A stretch of DNA of 39,463 bases from assembly GCA_028287345.1 (NCBI GenBank), contig JAQBPV010000370.1, positions 1 through 39,463 of the forward strand, read 5' to 3'. The notes below the pieces were generated by a model, which was given only the letters and a program-made list of their open reading frames with translations, did not search any database and was not told the DNA's origin. Source of the stretch: Gemmatimonadota bacterium (GTDB lineage Bacteria; Gemmatimonadota; Gemmatimonadetes; Gemmatimonadales; Gemmatimonadaceae). Of the stretch, positions 26,552 through 34,632 are shown piece after piece (the first letter of the stretch is position 1; the number at the start of each line of letters is the position of its first letter). The position numbers and the translations under genes were made by a program.

Positions 26552-27706
26552 ATGAGATTCATCCGTCACTGCTGTGGCGTGCTCGTCGCGCTCGCCGGCC
26601 TGACCGCATCTGGAGCCGTGCACCAGGCAAAGGCGCAGGTCGCCGCTGACTCGCTGAGAAGGGCCGCGCCGTTGCTTACGCGTCCGGAAGTAGTGCGAGG
26701 CCTCTACGTGAATCGTTGGGCGGTGTTGGGACAGCGGATCTGGGAGCTGATTGCCGTCGCTAAGCGCACCGAGGTCAACGCGCTGGTGCTCGACGTAAAG
26801 GACGACCGGGGCTACGTGCTCTATCGCTCCACCGTTCCGCTGGCAAAGGAGGTCGGCGCCGACAGCACCATGCCCGTGCCCGCGAGCCGGATGCGTGCAA
26901 TCCTCGATACCATGCGAGCCAATGGCATCTTTCCGATTGCGCGCATCGTGGTGGCGAAGGATCCGGTGCTCGCCAATGCGAAGCGCGAGTGGGCCATTCA
27001 ACGGCGCTCTGATGGAAAGCCATGGCTCGACAGCGAGGGCAACCCATGGCTCGATCCACATCAGCGCGCGGTGTGGACCTACGCCGCAGATCTCGCCGCC
27101 GAGGCGGTGCGGCTGGGGTTCAGCGAAGTGCAATTCGACTATGTGAGATTTCCCGACGAGCCGAGGCTCATGCGCGAGGCGCGGTTCCCGCTCGCGAAGG
27201 GTCGCGTGCGCGCGATGGTGATCCGCGACCAACTCGGCTACCTGAAGGAACGCGTCGCACTACTCAAGGTGCCGATGGCAATCGACGTCTTCGGGCTCAC
27301 CACGACCGATTCGACTGACATGGGCATCGGACAGCGATGGGAGCAATTCGCCGATCGGGCGGACGTCGTGCTGCCGATGACGTATCCGTCACACTATACG
27401 CGAGGCATGTATGGAATCTCGAACCCCAATGCTTCGCCGTACGCGACGATCGATCACGCGATGAAGGATGCGAAAGTACGCAACGCCAGTATTTCTCCCG
27501 CGCCGATGATCGTGCCGTGGTATCAGGATTTCACGATGGGCGCGCCGCGCTACGGCGCCAAGCAAGTGCGCGCTCAGATGCAGGCCGGCTATGACAACGG
27601 TGTGCGCAGTTGGATTCTCTGGAATTCAGGGAGCAGGTACACGATCAGTGCGCTGCGTCCCGAGATTCAACCGGAAGAAGAGGAGAGGCGCGCGAACAAG
27701 CCTTAG
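26552..27706 (+). CDS. Exported putative glycoside hydrolase (DUF4015/GHL-type TIM barrel)
   Basis: A protein of 384 residues from ATG 26552, which begins a signal peptide (MRFIRHCCGVLVALAGLTAS...QAKAQ); the ORF extends into the kinase gene only out of context. Motifs of the DUF4015 family are visible: VRGLYVNRWAV, NALVLDVKDDRGYVLYRS, IFPIARIVVAKDP, WLDPHQRAVW, GFSEVQFDYVRFPD and DVVLPMTYPSHY. The conserved Asp/Glu residues of FDYVRFP fit a retaining-type active site, but the substrate is unknown; a polysaccharide or cell-wall glycan is likely given the secretion signal. It lies 34 bases after the kinase pair. The last four bases overlap the convergent hydrolase gene's stop. Confidence 0.88.
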   Translation: MRFIRHCCGVLVALAGLTASGAVHQAKAQVAADSLRRAAPLLTRPEVVRGLYVNRWAVLGQRIWELIAVAKRTEVNALVLDVKDDRGYVLYRSTVPLAKEVGADSTMPVPASRMRAILDTMRANGIFPIARIVVAKDPVLANAKREWAIQRRSDGKPWLDSEGNPWLDPHQRAVWTYAADLAAEAVRLGFSEVQFDYVRFPDEPRLMREARFPLAKGRVRAMVIRDQLGYLKERVALLKVPMAIDVFGLTTTDSTDMGIGQRWEQFADRADVVLPMTYPSHYTRGMYGISNPNASPYATIDHAMKDAKVRNASISPAPMIVPWYQDFTMGAPRYGAKQVRAQMQAGYDNGVRSWILWNSGSRYTISALRPEIQPEEEERRANKP

Positions 27707-28533
27707 CGAGTCGCGCTCGACAGCAGCGCGCCGACGATCTGCGCGATTTCGCGTGGCGAGTCTTCCGGCGTAAAGTGATACGCATCGTCGATCACGTGAA
27801 AGCTCGCACCGCGAATCGCCTCGGCGAGACGGCGTCCCAGGGCCATCGGAAGATACGGATCGTTAGGGCCCCATACGACTGCCGTGGGCACGCGAATTTC
27901 GGCGAGCCGGGCTCCGAGGGATTGTGTCTCTTTCGGGTCGAGTGCGGCGAGATGCTGCAGAAAGACCTTTCTGCCCTCGTCGCTGTTGAAGGGTCGCTGA
28001 AACTTGTCGATGGAATGGACCGCGCGCGCGGCGTCGTAGTATCCGCGCTCGAGGTCGGCGCGCACGATGGGCAGGAGCCAATTGGTGGGCAGTCGTCGAA
28101 CGAGTGGCATCAGCGCCTTCGCGATGCGGACGTTGCGTGTTGGCCAGCCGTTGAACGCGACGCTGTTCACGAGTGCGAGCTGCGACACCCGCTCCGGCCA
28201 GTCGAGGGCGAGCGACTGCGCTACGCCTCCACCGAGATCGTGTCCGACGACGCATGCGCTCGTGATCTGCAGTGCGTCGAGCAGTCCGACCACGCGCTCC
28301 GCGTGCGTTCGCAGCGTCAGCGCGCGAGCGCCCGGCGGATCGCTGCGTCCGTAGCCGAGCAGGTCGGCGACGACGATGCGATGTCCGGCGGGCATCTGGG
28401 CGACGACGTCGCCCCAGAGGTGACCGGAGGTGGGAAAGCCGTGGAGGAAGACGACCGGCGCTCCCGCACCGCGTGTGCCGGCTGCGTAGTAGTAGAGCCG
28501 TGCACCACCGACATCGACGAACTCACCGCGCAC
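27703..28533 (-). CDS. Alpha/beta hydrolase with Asp nucleophile (epoxide hydrolase/haloalkane dehalogenase-like)
   Basis: A protein of 276 residues starting at GTG 28533; an in-frame stop lies 12 codons upstream and no ATG intervenes. The oxyanion motif is FLHGFPTSGHLW. The nucleophile elbow is VVGHDLGGGVAQ with Asp99, as in epoxide hydrolases and haloalkane dehalogenases rather than Ser esterases. The acid is probably in WGPNDPYLP and the base is the His of DDAYHFTPED. It is cytoplasmic (no signal peptide). The stop codon overlaps the glycoside hydrolase stop on the other strand (TTAG, 27703-27706). Substrate unknown. Confidence 0.88.
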   Translation of the reverse strand: MRGEFVDVGGARLYYYAAGTRGAGAPVVFLHGFPTSGHLWGDVVAQMPAGHRIVVADLLGYGRSDPPGARALTLRTHAERVVGLLDALQITSACVVGHDLGGGVAQSLALDWPERVSQLALVNSVAFNGWPTRNVRIAKALMPLVRRLPTNWLLPIVRADLERGYYDAARAVHSIDKFQRPFNSDEGRKVFLQHLAALDPKETQSLGARLAEIRVPTAVVWGPNDPYLPMALGRRLAEAIRGASFHVIDDAYHFTPEDSPREIAQIVGALLSSATR

Positions 28534-28605
28534 GAGTGCGCGGTCGAGATGGAACGGAGTTGGTGGTCATGCGCGCAAGATGCGTTTGCGCACCGCGTTG
28601 CGACA

Positions 28606-28644
28606 AGCAAAAAGAAAAAGAGTGGCGGCGCCGAGCGCCGCCAC
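28606..28644 (-). terminator. Intrinsic terminator of the Spy-like gene
   Basis: A perfect 10-bp stem GTGGCGGCGC / GCGCCGCCAC with a 3-base loop (28622-28644). On the minus strand it is followed by TCTTTTTCTTTTTG, a strong U-tract. Confidence 0.9.
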
Positions 28645-28672
28645 CCTTTTCGCCATCAGAAAACGCGAACCG

Positions 28673-29068
28673 TTACAGCGCCGGTGGCGGCTGCTTCGCC
28701 ATCGCGTCCATGCGGGCCTTCATGTCGGCGGTGTTCTTGTCGTAGATCGCCTGCTGCTCAGCGGTCAGGACGGCGCGGATCTCGGGGGAGATTTTCGCGC
28801 GCAGGTCATTCATCTTCTTCATGCCTTCGGCGCGATCGCCACCACCCTGCATTGCCTCGCGAATGACAGCCATCTCGGGCGAGTACTTCTTGTTGATCTC
28901 GTCGATCTTGGCCTGCTGCTCGGACGTGAGGGAGATATCCTTGAGCCGCTGGTCCGGGCGCGCGGCGCGATTGGCACCCTGCTGCTGCGGAGCGGCCTGT
29001 GCACTGGCGACGACTGCGGTGCCAGCAACGAGCGCGAGTCCGAGCGCCGCAATGCGAAATACCTTCAT
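28673..29068 (-). CDS. LTXXQ/Spy-like periplasmic protein
   Basis: A protein of 131 residues. It has a clear signal peptide (MKVFRIAALGLALVAGTAVVASAQA, cleavage after Ala-Gln-Ala). The mature part is helical and charged, with two LTxEQQ-type repeats (ISLTSEQQAKIDEINKKY and AVLTAEQQAIYDKNTADM), typical of small Spy/CpxP-like chaperone or metal-resistance proteins. A Gln/Pro-rich spacer lies after the signal. The ribosome site GGTAGGAATC lies before ATG. It has its own terminator, so it is a single-gene unit, divergent from the gene at 29250. Confidence 0.8.
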   Translation of the reverse strand: MKVFRIAALGLALVAGTAVVASAQAAPQQQGANRAARPDQRLKDISLTSEQQAKIDEINKKYSPEMAVIREAMQGGGDRAEGMKKMNDLRAKISPEIRAVLTAEQQAIYDKNTADMKARMDAMAKQPPPAL

Positions 29069-29156
29069 GATTCCTACCCCTGTGAGTAAAATGATGGACG
29101 TGCCGTGTTTCCTAAGTCATTCAGGGCTTGTAACTTGCATTTTCCCCTCTAGCGGG

Positions 29157-29185
29157 GGCGGGTGAATCTGCTATGCTTACCCGCC
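29157..29185. promoter_or_regulatory. Inverted repeat around a candidate extended -10 box
   Basis: GGCGGGT-N15-ACCCGCC; the spacer contains TGCTATGCT, an extended -10-like sequence (29170-29177). It lies in the divergent region between the Spy-like and toroid-like genes and would place an operator directly on the promoter of 29250. Confidence 0.35.
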
Positions 29186-29249
29186 GTTCCCGAGGGCGTT
29201 CCGCCCGGCGCCGCCACTCTGGTCTGACTGCTAGCTCCGCGAGCCACAC

Positions 29250-30434
29250 GTGACCCTGCCGTCGCCTCCCAGCAGCACCCCGACCGCCACACCCGCTACA
29301 TCGTCGCCGGCTGTCGCCGCGTCTCACGCGCCGGCCGCATTCGTGCCTGCAACAAGCCCGGTCCGCTTTCCCCTGGACTGGCTCCTTGCCCACGCGTCTC
29401 CGCCAATTCGCTTTCGCGCCCTGACCGAAGTGGCGCGACTCAATGCGACAGATGGGGAGAAGGTGGCAGCCCTACCATTTACGCATCGACCCGCCTTGCT
29501 GTTGGCAATGCTGCAACAGCCCGAGGGTACGTGGGGGGGAGGGATGCTCACCATTCCCTCATCTCGCGCTGAGCACTTCGAAGGGATCGGGACCATTCCT
29601 GCCGTCCGGCGGCTCATCGAGTACGGGTGGCACAAGGACACACCACCGCTCGTGCATGCACGTCGAGTGCTGTTCCGCCTGCTCGCAGAAGACGACGATC
29701 CATCGTTCCTGTTCGAGCTTGGCGGTAAGCACGCGCCAGACGAGGAATCCGTGAAGCGGGGCCGCGCACTGCTCAGGGAAGCCGCGGCGGCGACGCTCGC
29801 GCAGGCTGGCTACGAGGGCGACCCACGGCTCCGCGGCGCCGCACGTCGCATCCTCAATCGAATGGCGGACTACCTGCGCTCGCCGCTGGCGCAGAAGCCG
29901 TTCATTCGTCAGGGCAACCAGCACATGCTGGCGGCGGAAGCATGCCCGCCTTCGATATACGCGGTCACCATGCTCGCGTATATGCCGCTGTTCCGTGCCG
30001 AGCATCACCGTGAGATGGATGCGCTGTACGTCCATCTCATTCAACCGCAACCACGACAGGAAGCAGTGCAGCTCTGCGGGAAGCAGGTGCTGCCGGTGCC
30101 GCATCTTCTCCTTGGAGACAACCTGCCGCATCGCAATGCCGCCGACGCCGACGTTCCTTTCGCCCTGTACTGGCTGGAGCTCATGGCGCGGCTGGGCTTC
30201 CTCAAGCGCAACGAGAACTGGCTCAAGCTGTTCGAACGCTTTCTCGAGGACCGCGATCGTGAAGGGGTATGGCACCCGCACAAGGGAATGGCAGTGGCGA
30301 AGAGTGCCAGCTCCTATGTGTGGCCTGCCTATCCACTCGAAGACCAGATGGCAGGTGAGGAGCGGTGGACGGACATCACCTTCCGCCTCGGGTTGATCGC
30401 GCGCCTCGTAGGGCGCCCGATCGAGATCGTCTGA
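29250..30434 (+). CDS. Unknown protein with terpenoid-cyclase-like (alpha/alpha toroid) motif
   Basis: A protein of 394 residues with GTG start 29250; the first 35 residues are Pro/Ser/Thr/Ala-rich and could be untranslated or linker, so the start is uncertain. The block FPLDWLLAHASPPIRFRALTEVARL, then MLQQPEGTWGGGML, resembles the WLLEGDP.IR / QDPDGQWGGG pattern of a squalene-cyclase-like repeat family. Other features are CPPSIYAVTMLAYMPLF and a C-terminal aromatic-rich end (SSYVWPAYPLEDQM). I see no DxDD or other cyclase catalytic motif, so I do not assign an enzymatic function. It is likely cytoplasmic, and the following hydrolase starts 56 bases downstream. Confidence 0.75.
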   Translation: MTLPSPPSSTPTATPATSSPAVAASHAPAAFVPATSPVRFPLDWLLAHASPPIRFRALTEVARLNATDGEKVAALPFTHRPALLLAMLQQPEGTWGGGMLTIPSSRAEHFEGIGTIPAVRRLIEYGWHKDTPPLVHARRVLFRLLAEDDDPSFLFELGGKHAPDEESVKRGRALLREAAAATLAQAGYEGDPRLRGAARRILNRMADYLRSPLAQKPFIRQGNQHMLAAEACPPSIYAVTMLAYMPLFRAEHHREMDALYVHLIQPQPRQEAVQLCGKQVLPVPHLLLGDNLPHRNAADADVPFALYWLELMARLGFLKRNENWLKLFERFLEDRDREGVWHPHKGMAVAKSASSYVWPAYPLEDQMAGEERWTDITFRLGLIARLVGRPIEIV

Positions 30435-30490
30435 CAGAGCCGAAGGCCCGCGAGGGGAGGCGCCTCGCGGGACGACTCGAACCGGCGGAG

Positions 30491-31372
30491 ATGTTTCCCG
30501 CCGGCGTCTCGTCCATTCGCGCGCGCGACGTCACGCTCGAGAGCGGGCTGGTGCTCCATATCGCCGAGTCGGGAGAGCGGGGAAGCGCGCCCGTTCTGCT
30601 CGTGCACGGCTGGGGCGCTTCGATCTTCATGTGGCGCGGCTGGTTCGCGCCCCTCGCCGCGGCGGGACGCCACGTCATTGCCGTCGATCTTCCAGGCCAC
30701 GGCCTGTCAGAGAAGCCGGTCGAGCCCTCGGCCTATCGACTCGCGTCGCTCGTGAGCGCAGTGCGCGAACTGATAGAGCTCGAGCAGCTCGCGCCGGTCG
30801 ATGTGGTGGCGCAGTCCATGGGAGGTACGGTTGCATTGGCGCTGGCGACGGCCGCCAACAGTCCAGTGCGGCGCCTGGTGCTGGTGAATCCTGCGGCGTT
30901 CGGACGAGTGCGTCTGCAGCGGCTCGCGAGGTTGGTGAGTCCGTCGCGCGTGGATTCGGTGCTGCCTCATCTGGTCCCGCGATGGATCGTGGCCCGTGCG
31001 CATCGGATGGTCTACGGCGATCCGTCGCGCATCACGTCGCACGACGTCGACGAGTACTGGGCGCCATCGCAGTTTCCCGATTTCGCGCGCGCCATGCGCA
31101 TGCTGGTGCACGAGTTCTCCTGGGCGCGACTGCCGGTGGACGAAATGGCGAAGCGGATCGGTCCCCTGGCTACGCGGATGATGCTGGTGCTGGGCACACG
31201 AGACCGGCTGGTGCGAGATGCGGCGCCGTATGCCGAGGCGCTGCGGGCAGCGGGTACTCCACTGGAGGTGAAGATCATCGCGGGCGGAGGCCATGCGGTG
31301 AACGAGGAGCGTGCGGACGAGGTCGTGCGGCTCACCCTCGATTTTCTCGACGGGCGGCTCGGCGACACGTAG
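30491..31372 (+). CDS. Alpha/beta hydrolase with Ser nucleophile
   Basis: A protein of 293 residues from ATG 30491; the longest ORF begins at 30365 inside the previous gene and is not supported. The oxyanion motif is LLVHGWGAS. The nucleophile elbow is VVAQSMGGTVAL with Ser109. The acid is in LGTRDRLV and the base in GGGHAVNEE. It is probably an esterase or lipase-like enzyme. It lies 56 bases after the gene at 29250 and is probably co-transcribed. Unlike the hydrolase at 27703-28533 it has the usual Ser nucleophile, so the two are not functional duplicates. Confidence 0.88.
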   Translation: MFPAGVSSIRARDVTLESGLVLHIAESGERGSAPVLLVHGWGASIFMWRGWFAPLAAAGRHVIAVDLPGHGLSEKPVEPSAYRLASLVSAVRELIELEQLAPVDVVAQSMGGTVALALATAANSPVRRLVLVNPAAFGRVRLQRLARLVSPSRVDSVLPHLVPRWIVARAHRMVYGDPSRITSHDVDEYWAPSQFPDFARAMRMLVHEFSWARLPVDEMAKRIGPLATRMMLVLGTRDRLVRDAAPYAEALRAAGTPLEVKIIAGGGHAVNEERADEVVRLTLDFLDGRLGDT

Positions 31373-31392
31373 CCGTCAGCTTCAGAACTAGT

Positions 31393-31639
31393 TACAATTC
31401 ATATCGTTAGAATGAAATGGTGAAGGTCGCGCGCATACGGCGCGCGAGGCTGCGGAAGCCTTCACGACCGTTCGGCATTGGGCCGGACGACACATTCTGT
31501 GCGCGGTTGCCCTTTGCGGCCGCACTCCTTTTTTCACCGCATCGGTCGACGCCGCGGCAAGAACCCGCGCAACTGTCCGATGCATGCGCCGGTCCCGGAA
31601 GTTCCGGGATCGCGGCCCCGGCGCGACGCATCAGGACGC
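31393..31639 (+). promoter_or_regulatory. Structured 5' leader of the DEAD-box helicase gene
   Basis: AT-rich start (TACAAT at 31393, TAGAAT at 31408), then three structures. First, GTGAAGG...CCTTCAC (31420-31465) encloses the stem TCGCGCGC/GCGCGCGA and the small stem GGCT/AGCC. Second, a weak GTGCG/CGCAC hairpin (31499-31525) is followed by TCCTTTTTTC, resembling an attenuator. Third, a nested hairpin has outer stem GCGCCGG/CCGGCGC and inner stem TCCCGG/CCGGGA (31586-31624), ending 15 bases before the ATG. Autoregulation or cold control is inferred. Confidence 0.45.
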
Positions 31640-32842
31640 ATGACCGACAATCAGCAGACAATCGCGACCATCGCGCCGGCCGACGAGCCGGTCGCGGAAA
31701 GCACGCTCACATTCGCGGACCTGAATCTCCACCCGGAGATCCTGTCCGCGATCAGCGACGCGGGCTACACCACCCCGACTCCCATTCAGCGCGACGCGAT
31801 TCCACTCGCGCTCAAGGGACGGGACATCATGGGCCTGGCCCAGACCGGCACGGGAAAAACCGCCGCGTTCACTCTTCCCATCATCGATCGCCTCATCGAC
31901 GGGCCGCGCCGCACGCGAGCGCTCATCCTCACCCCGACGCGCGAGCTCTGCGTGCAGGTTGAGGAGAGCTTCCGGAAGTATGCATTGCATGCGGAGATCG
32001 CCGTTGTCGCCGTGTATGGCGGCGTGCCGCTGGAGCCGCAGGAGAAAAAGCTTCGTGCGGGAGTCGACGTCGTCGTCGCCACACCGGGCCGGCTCATCGA
32101 TCACCTCGATCGGCAGAACGTGGTGTTCGACGATCTCGAGGTGCTCGTGCTCGACGAGGCGGACCGCATGCTCGACATGGGATTCGCGCCGCAGATCAAC
32201 AAGATCGTCGACCAGATTCCCGCGTACCGGCAGACGCTGCTCTTCAGCGCGACAATGCCGCCCGAAGTCGAAGCGCTGGCGCGCAAGTATCTGCGGAAGC
32301 CGGTCGTCGTGCAGGTGGGCGTCCGCTCAGCCGCGGCGAGCACGGTGACGCACGCAGTCTATCCGGTGCCGCGAGAGAAAAAGAACGCGCTGCTCGTCGA
32401 GCTGCTCACGGGCAAGGTGCACGACTCGGTGCTGATCTTCTCACGCACCAAGCACGGCGCCGACCGCATCGTCCGCGATCTCGAGAAGGCCGGCGTCAGC
32501 GCCACCGCGATGCACGCCGACAAGACGCAGGCGCAGCGCACTCGTGCCCTGCAGGATTTCAAGGACGGCACGACGAGCGTGCTCGTCGCAACCGACATCG
32601 CACAGCGCGGGCTCGACATCTCCGGCATCACGCACGTCATCAACTACGACGTGCCGCAGCAGGCCGAAGACTACGTGCATCGCATCGGCCGTACGGGTCG
32701 GGCGGCGAAGGAGGGTGATGCATACACGTTCATGTCGCCCGACGAGATTGGCATGGTGCGCACGATCGAACGCATGATCGGCAAGCCGATCCCGCGCGTG
32801 TCGGTGCCGGGCTATGACTTCGGTACGGTTGCGGCAGACTAG
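31640..32842 (+). CDS. DEAD-box RNA helicase (RhlE-like)
   Basis: A protein of 400 residues from ATG 31640, with AGGA five bases before it; the longer ORF to 31478 covers the leader and is rejected. All core motifs are present: Q motif TTPTPIQRDAIP, motif I AQTGTGKT (67-74), PTRELCVQ, TPGRLIDHL, DEAD (about 170), SAT, and motif VI HRIGRTGR (about 345). There is almost no C-terminal extension, so it is the minimal RhlE form acting in RNA remodelling, ribosome assembly or mRNA decay. No plausible U-tract terminator follows; a 10-bp GC hairpin at 32921-32946 is the nearest candidate. Confidence 0.95.
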   Translation: MTDNQQTIATIAPADEPVAESTLTFADLNLHPEILSAISDAGYTTPTPIQRDAIPLALKGRDIMGLAQTGTGKTAAFTLPIIDRLIDGPRRTRALILTPTRELCVQVEESFRKYALHAEIAVVAVYGGVPLEPQEKKLRAGVDVVVATPGRLIDHLDRQNVVFDDLEVLVLDEADRMLDMGFAPQINKIVDQIPAYRQTLLFSATMPPEVEALARKYLRKPVVVQVGVRSAAASTVTHAVYPVPREKKNALLVELLTGKVHDSVLIFSRTKHGADRIVRDLEKAGVSATAMHADKTQAQRTRALQDFKDGTTSVLVATDIAQRGLDISGITHVINYDVPQQAEDYVHRIGRTGRAAKEGDAYTFMSPDEIGMVRTIERMIGKPIPRVSVPGYDFGTVAAD

Positions 32843-32920
32843 TAAGTGCGGGCGTTGAAGCGGAGCGGTCGGTCGCGCGCATTCCTTCCGACGGCCACTT
32901 AGCACGTAGGTCGTTCCCGG

Positions 32921-32946
32921 CTGGCACCGGGAACGAGCGCGCTCAG
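32921..32946 (+). terminator. Hairpin after the DEAD-box helicase gene
   Basis: A perfect 10-bp stem TCGTTCCCGG / CCGGGAACGA with loop CTGGCA, 79 bases beyond the helicase stop. No U-tract follows, so it is a probable but unconventional terminator. Confidence 0.5.
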
Positions 32947-33084
32947 AAGCCGTCTCCAGGAACGCGCACTCCCTCCCTCGCGTCGTCCGTCGCTTACGCG
33001 CACCGCTCCCTCTCTGTCGATGGCCTCACGTGCCTGTGGAGTCTTCTCATTCGATTCTCTCTCAACAGCACCAGGAGTTCTCTC

Positions 33085-34632
33085 GTGCGATCTGTGATTC
33101 GCCTCGCTCTTCCGCTGCTCCTGGTTGCAGCTCTGCCACTCGCAGCGCAGGAGAAGGTCAACTCCGCCGCGATGGACAAGATTCGTAACGAGGGACTCTA
33201 CAAGTCGCAGGTCATGGACGTCGTCAGCTACCTCACCGACGTCTACGGCGCTCGCCTCACCGGATCGCCGACGACGAAAGCCGCGGGACAGTGGGCGGCC
33301 GAGTGGCTCACGAAGAACGGCGCGCAGAACGTGAAGATGGAAAGCTGGGGCCCGTTCGGACGCGGATGGACGAACGATCGCTTCTCGGCCAACGTCATTT
33401 CGCCGACGCGCTATTCGATCATCGCGTATCCGGGCGCGTGGTCGGTTGGGACGAACGGCCCTGTGACGGGCGACGTGGTGATGGCGCCGCTCGACAGCGA
33501 ATCCGACATGGCGAAGTTCAAGGGGACACTGCGAGGCAAGTGGGTGATGATGACGCCGACACAGGATCTCCCGGCGAACTTCAACGCGTTCGCCAGTCGC
33601 TACACGGATGGCTTTCTCGATTCGCTTGCTGCACCGGTACCCGTATCGCAGGGAAATCCCGCGACGCTGTTCAGTACGGCCAACCGTGTTGCTGCGCAGA
33701 TGCTCGCCCTCAAACGTTCGCAGTTCCTCGTGAATGAAGGCGTCGCGGGCGTGCTGCAGTATGGGCGCGGAGACGAGGGAACCGTGTTCGCCGCGAGCAC
33801 TGGATCGCGCGATCCCAATGCGTCAGCAAGTGTGCCGACGATCATTGTTGCCTCCGAGCACTACGGCCGCATGGCGCGCACGATCGCCAAGGGCATTCCC
33901 GTGAAACTCGAGATCGACGCGAAGAACACGTTCTACGATCAGGACCTGAACTCGTTCAACATCATCGGCGAGCTCCCGGGCACGGACAAGAAAGACGAAG
34001 TCGTGATGCTCGGTGCGCATTTCGACTCGTGGCAGACCGGTACGGGTGCGACGGACAACGCCGCAGGCTCCGCCGTGATGATGGAGGCGATGCGCATTCT
34101 CAAGGCGAGCGGGCTGCCGATGCGCCGCACCGTACGCATCGCACTCTGGACCGGCGAAGAGCAGGGTCTCCTCGGCTCACGGGCCTATGTGAAGGAGCAC
34201 TTCGGCGACCCGGCGACCATGCAGTCGACGACGCAGCAGTCGAAGGTGTCGGCCTACTTCAACGTGGACAACGGCACGGGCGCGATTCGCGGCATCTACC
34301 AGCAGGGCAATGCGGGCGTGGGTCCGATCTTCGAGCAATGGATGCAGCCGTTCGCCGACCTCGGTATGCATGCGAAGACGATGCGCAACACCACAGGTAC
34401 GGATCACCTGTCGTTCGACGCGGTGGGCATACCGGGCTTCCAGTTCATCCAGGATCCGATCGAGTACGGCACGCGCACGCACCACAGCAACCAGGACGTC
34501 TACGAGCGCGTTCAGGCGAACGACATGATGAAGAATGCCGTCATCGTCGCCGCGTTCGTGTACAACGCCGCGAACCGCGATGAGCTGCTTCCGCGCAAGG
34601 AATTGCCGAAGCCACGGCCGGCGGCGTTCTAG
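33085..34632 (+). CDS. Exported M28-family metallopeptidase (aminopeptidase)
   Basis: A protein of 515 residues starting with GTG 33085; CAGGAG lies eight bases upstream. It has a signal peptide (MRSVIRLALPLLLVAALPLAAQ). A PA-like inserted domain lies at about 95-290. The two-zinc M28 core at 290-500 shows GAHFDSW (His, Asp), GATDNAAG (Asp), TGEEQGLLG (Glu pair), YFNVDNGTG (Asp) and THHSNQDVYE (His). All five metal ligands appear intact. It probably removes N-terminal residues from peptides in the periplasm or outside. It ends in CTAG, where its TAG overlaps the TAG of the convergent pseudopilin gene. Confidence 0.94.
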   Translation: MRSVIRLALPLLLVAALPLAAQEKVNSAAMDKIRNEGLYKSQVMDVVSYLTDVYGARLTGSPTTKAAGQWAAEWLTKNGAQNVKMESWGPFGRGWTNDRFSANVISPTRYSIIAYPGAWSVGTNGPVTGDVVMAPLDSESDMAKFKGTLRGKWVMMTPTQDLPANFNAFASRYTDGFLDSLAAPVPVSQGNPATLFSTANRVAAQMLALKRSQFLVNEGVAGVLQYGRGDEGTVFAASTGSRDPNASASVPTIIVASEHYGRMARTIAKGIPVKLEIDAKNTFYDQDLNSFNIIGELPGTDKKDEVVMLGAHFDSWQTGTGATDNAAGSAVMMEAMRILKASGLPMRRTVRIALWTGEEQGLLGSRAYVKEHFGDPATMQSTTQQSKVSAYFNVDNGTGAIRGIYQQGNAGVGPIFEQWMQPFADLGMHAKTMRNTTGTDHLSFDAVGIPGFQFIQDPIEYGTRTHHSNQDVYERVQANDMMKNAVIVAAFVYNAANRDELLPRKELPKPRPAAF

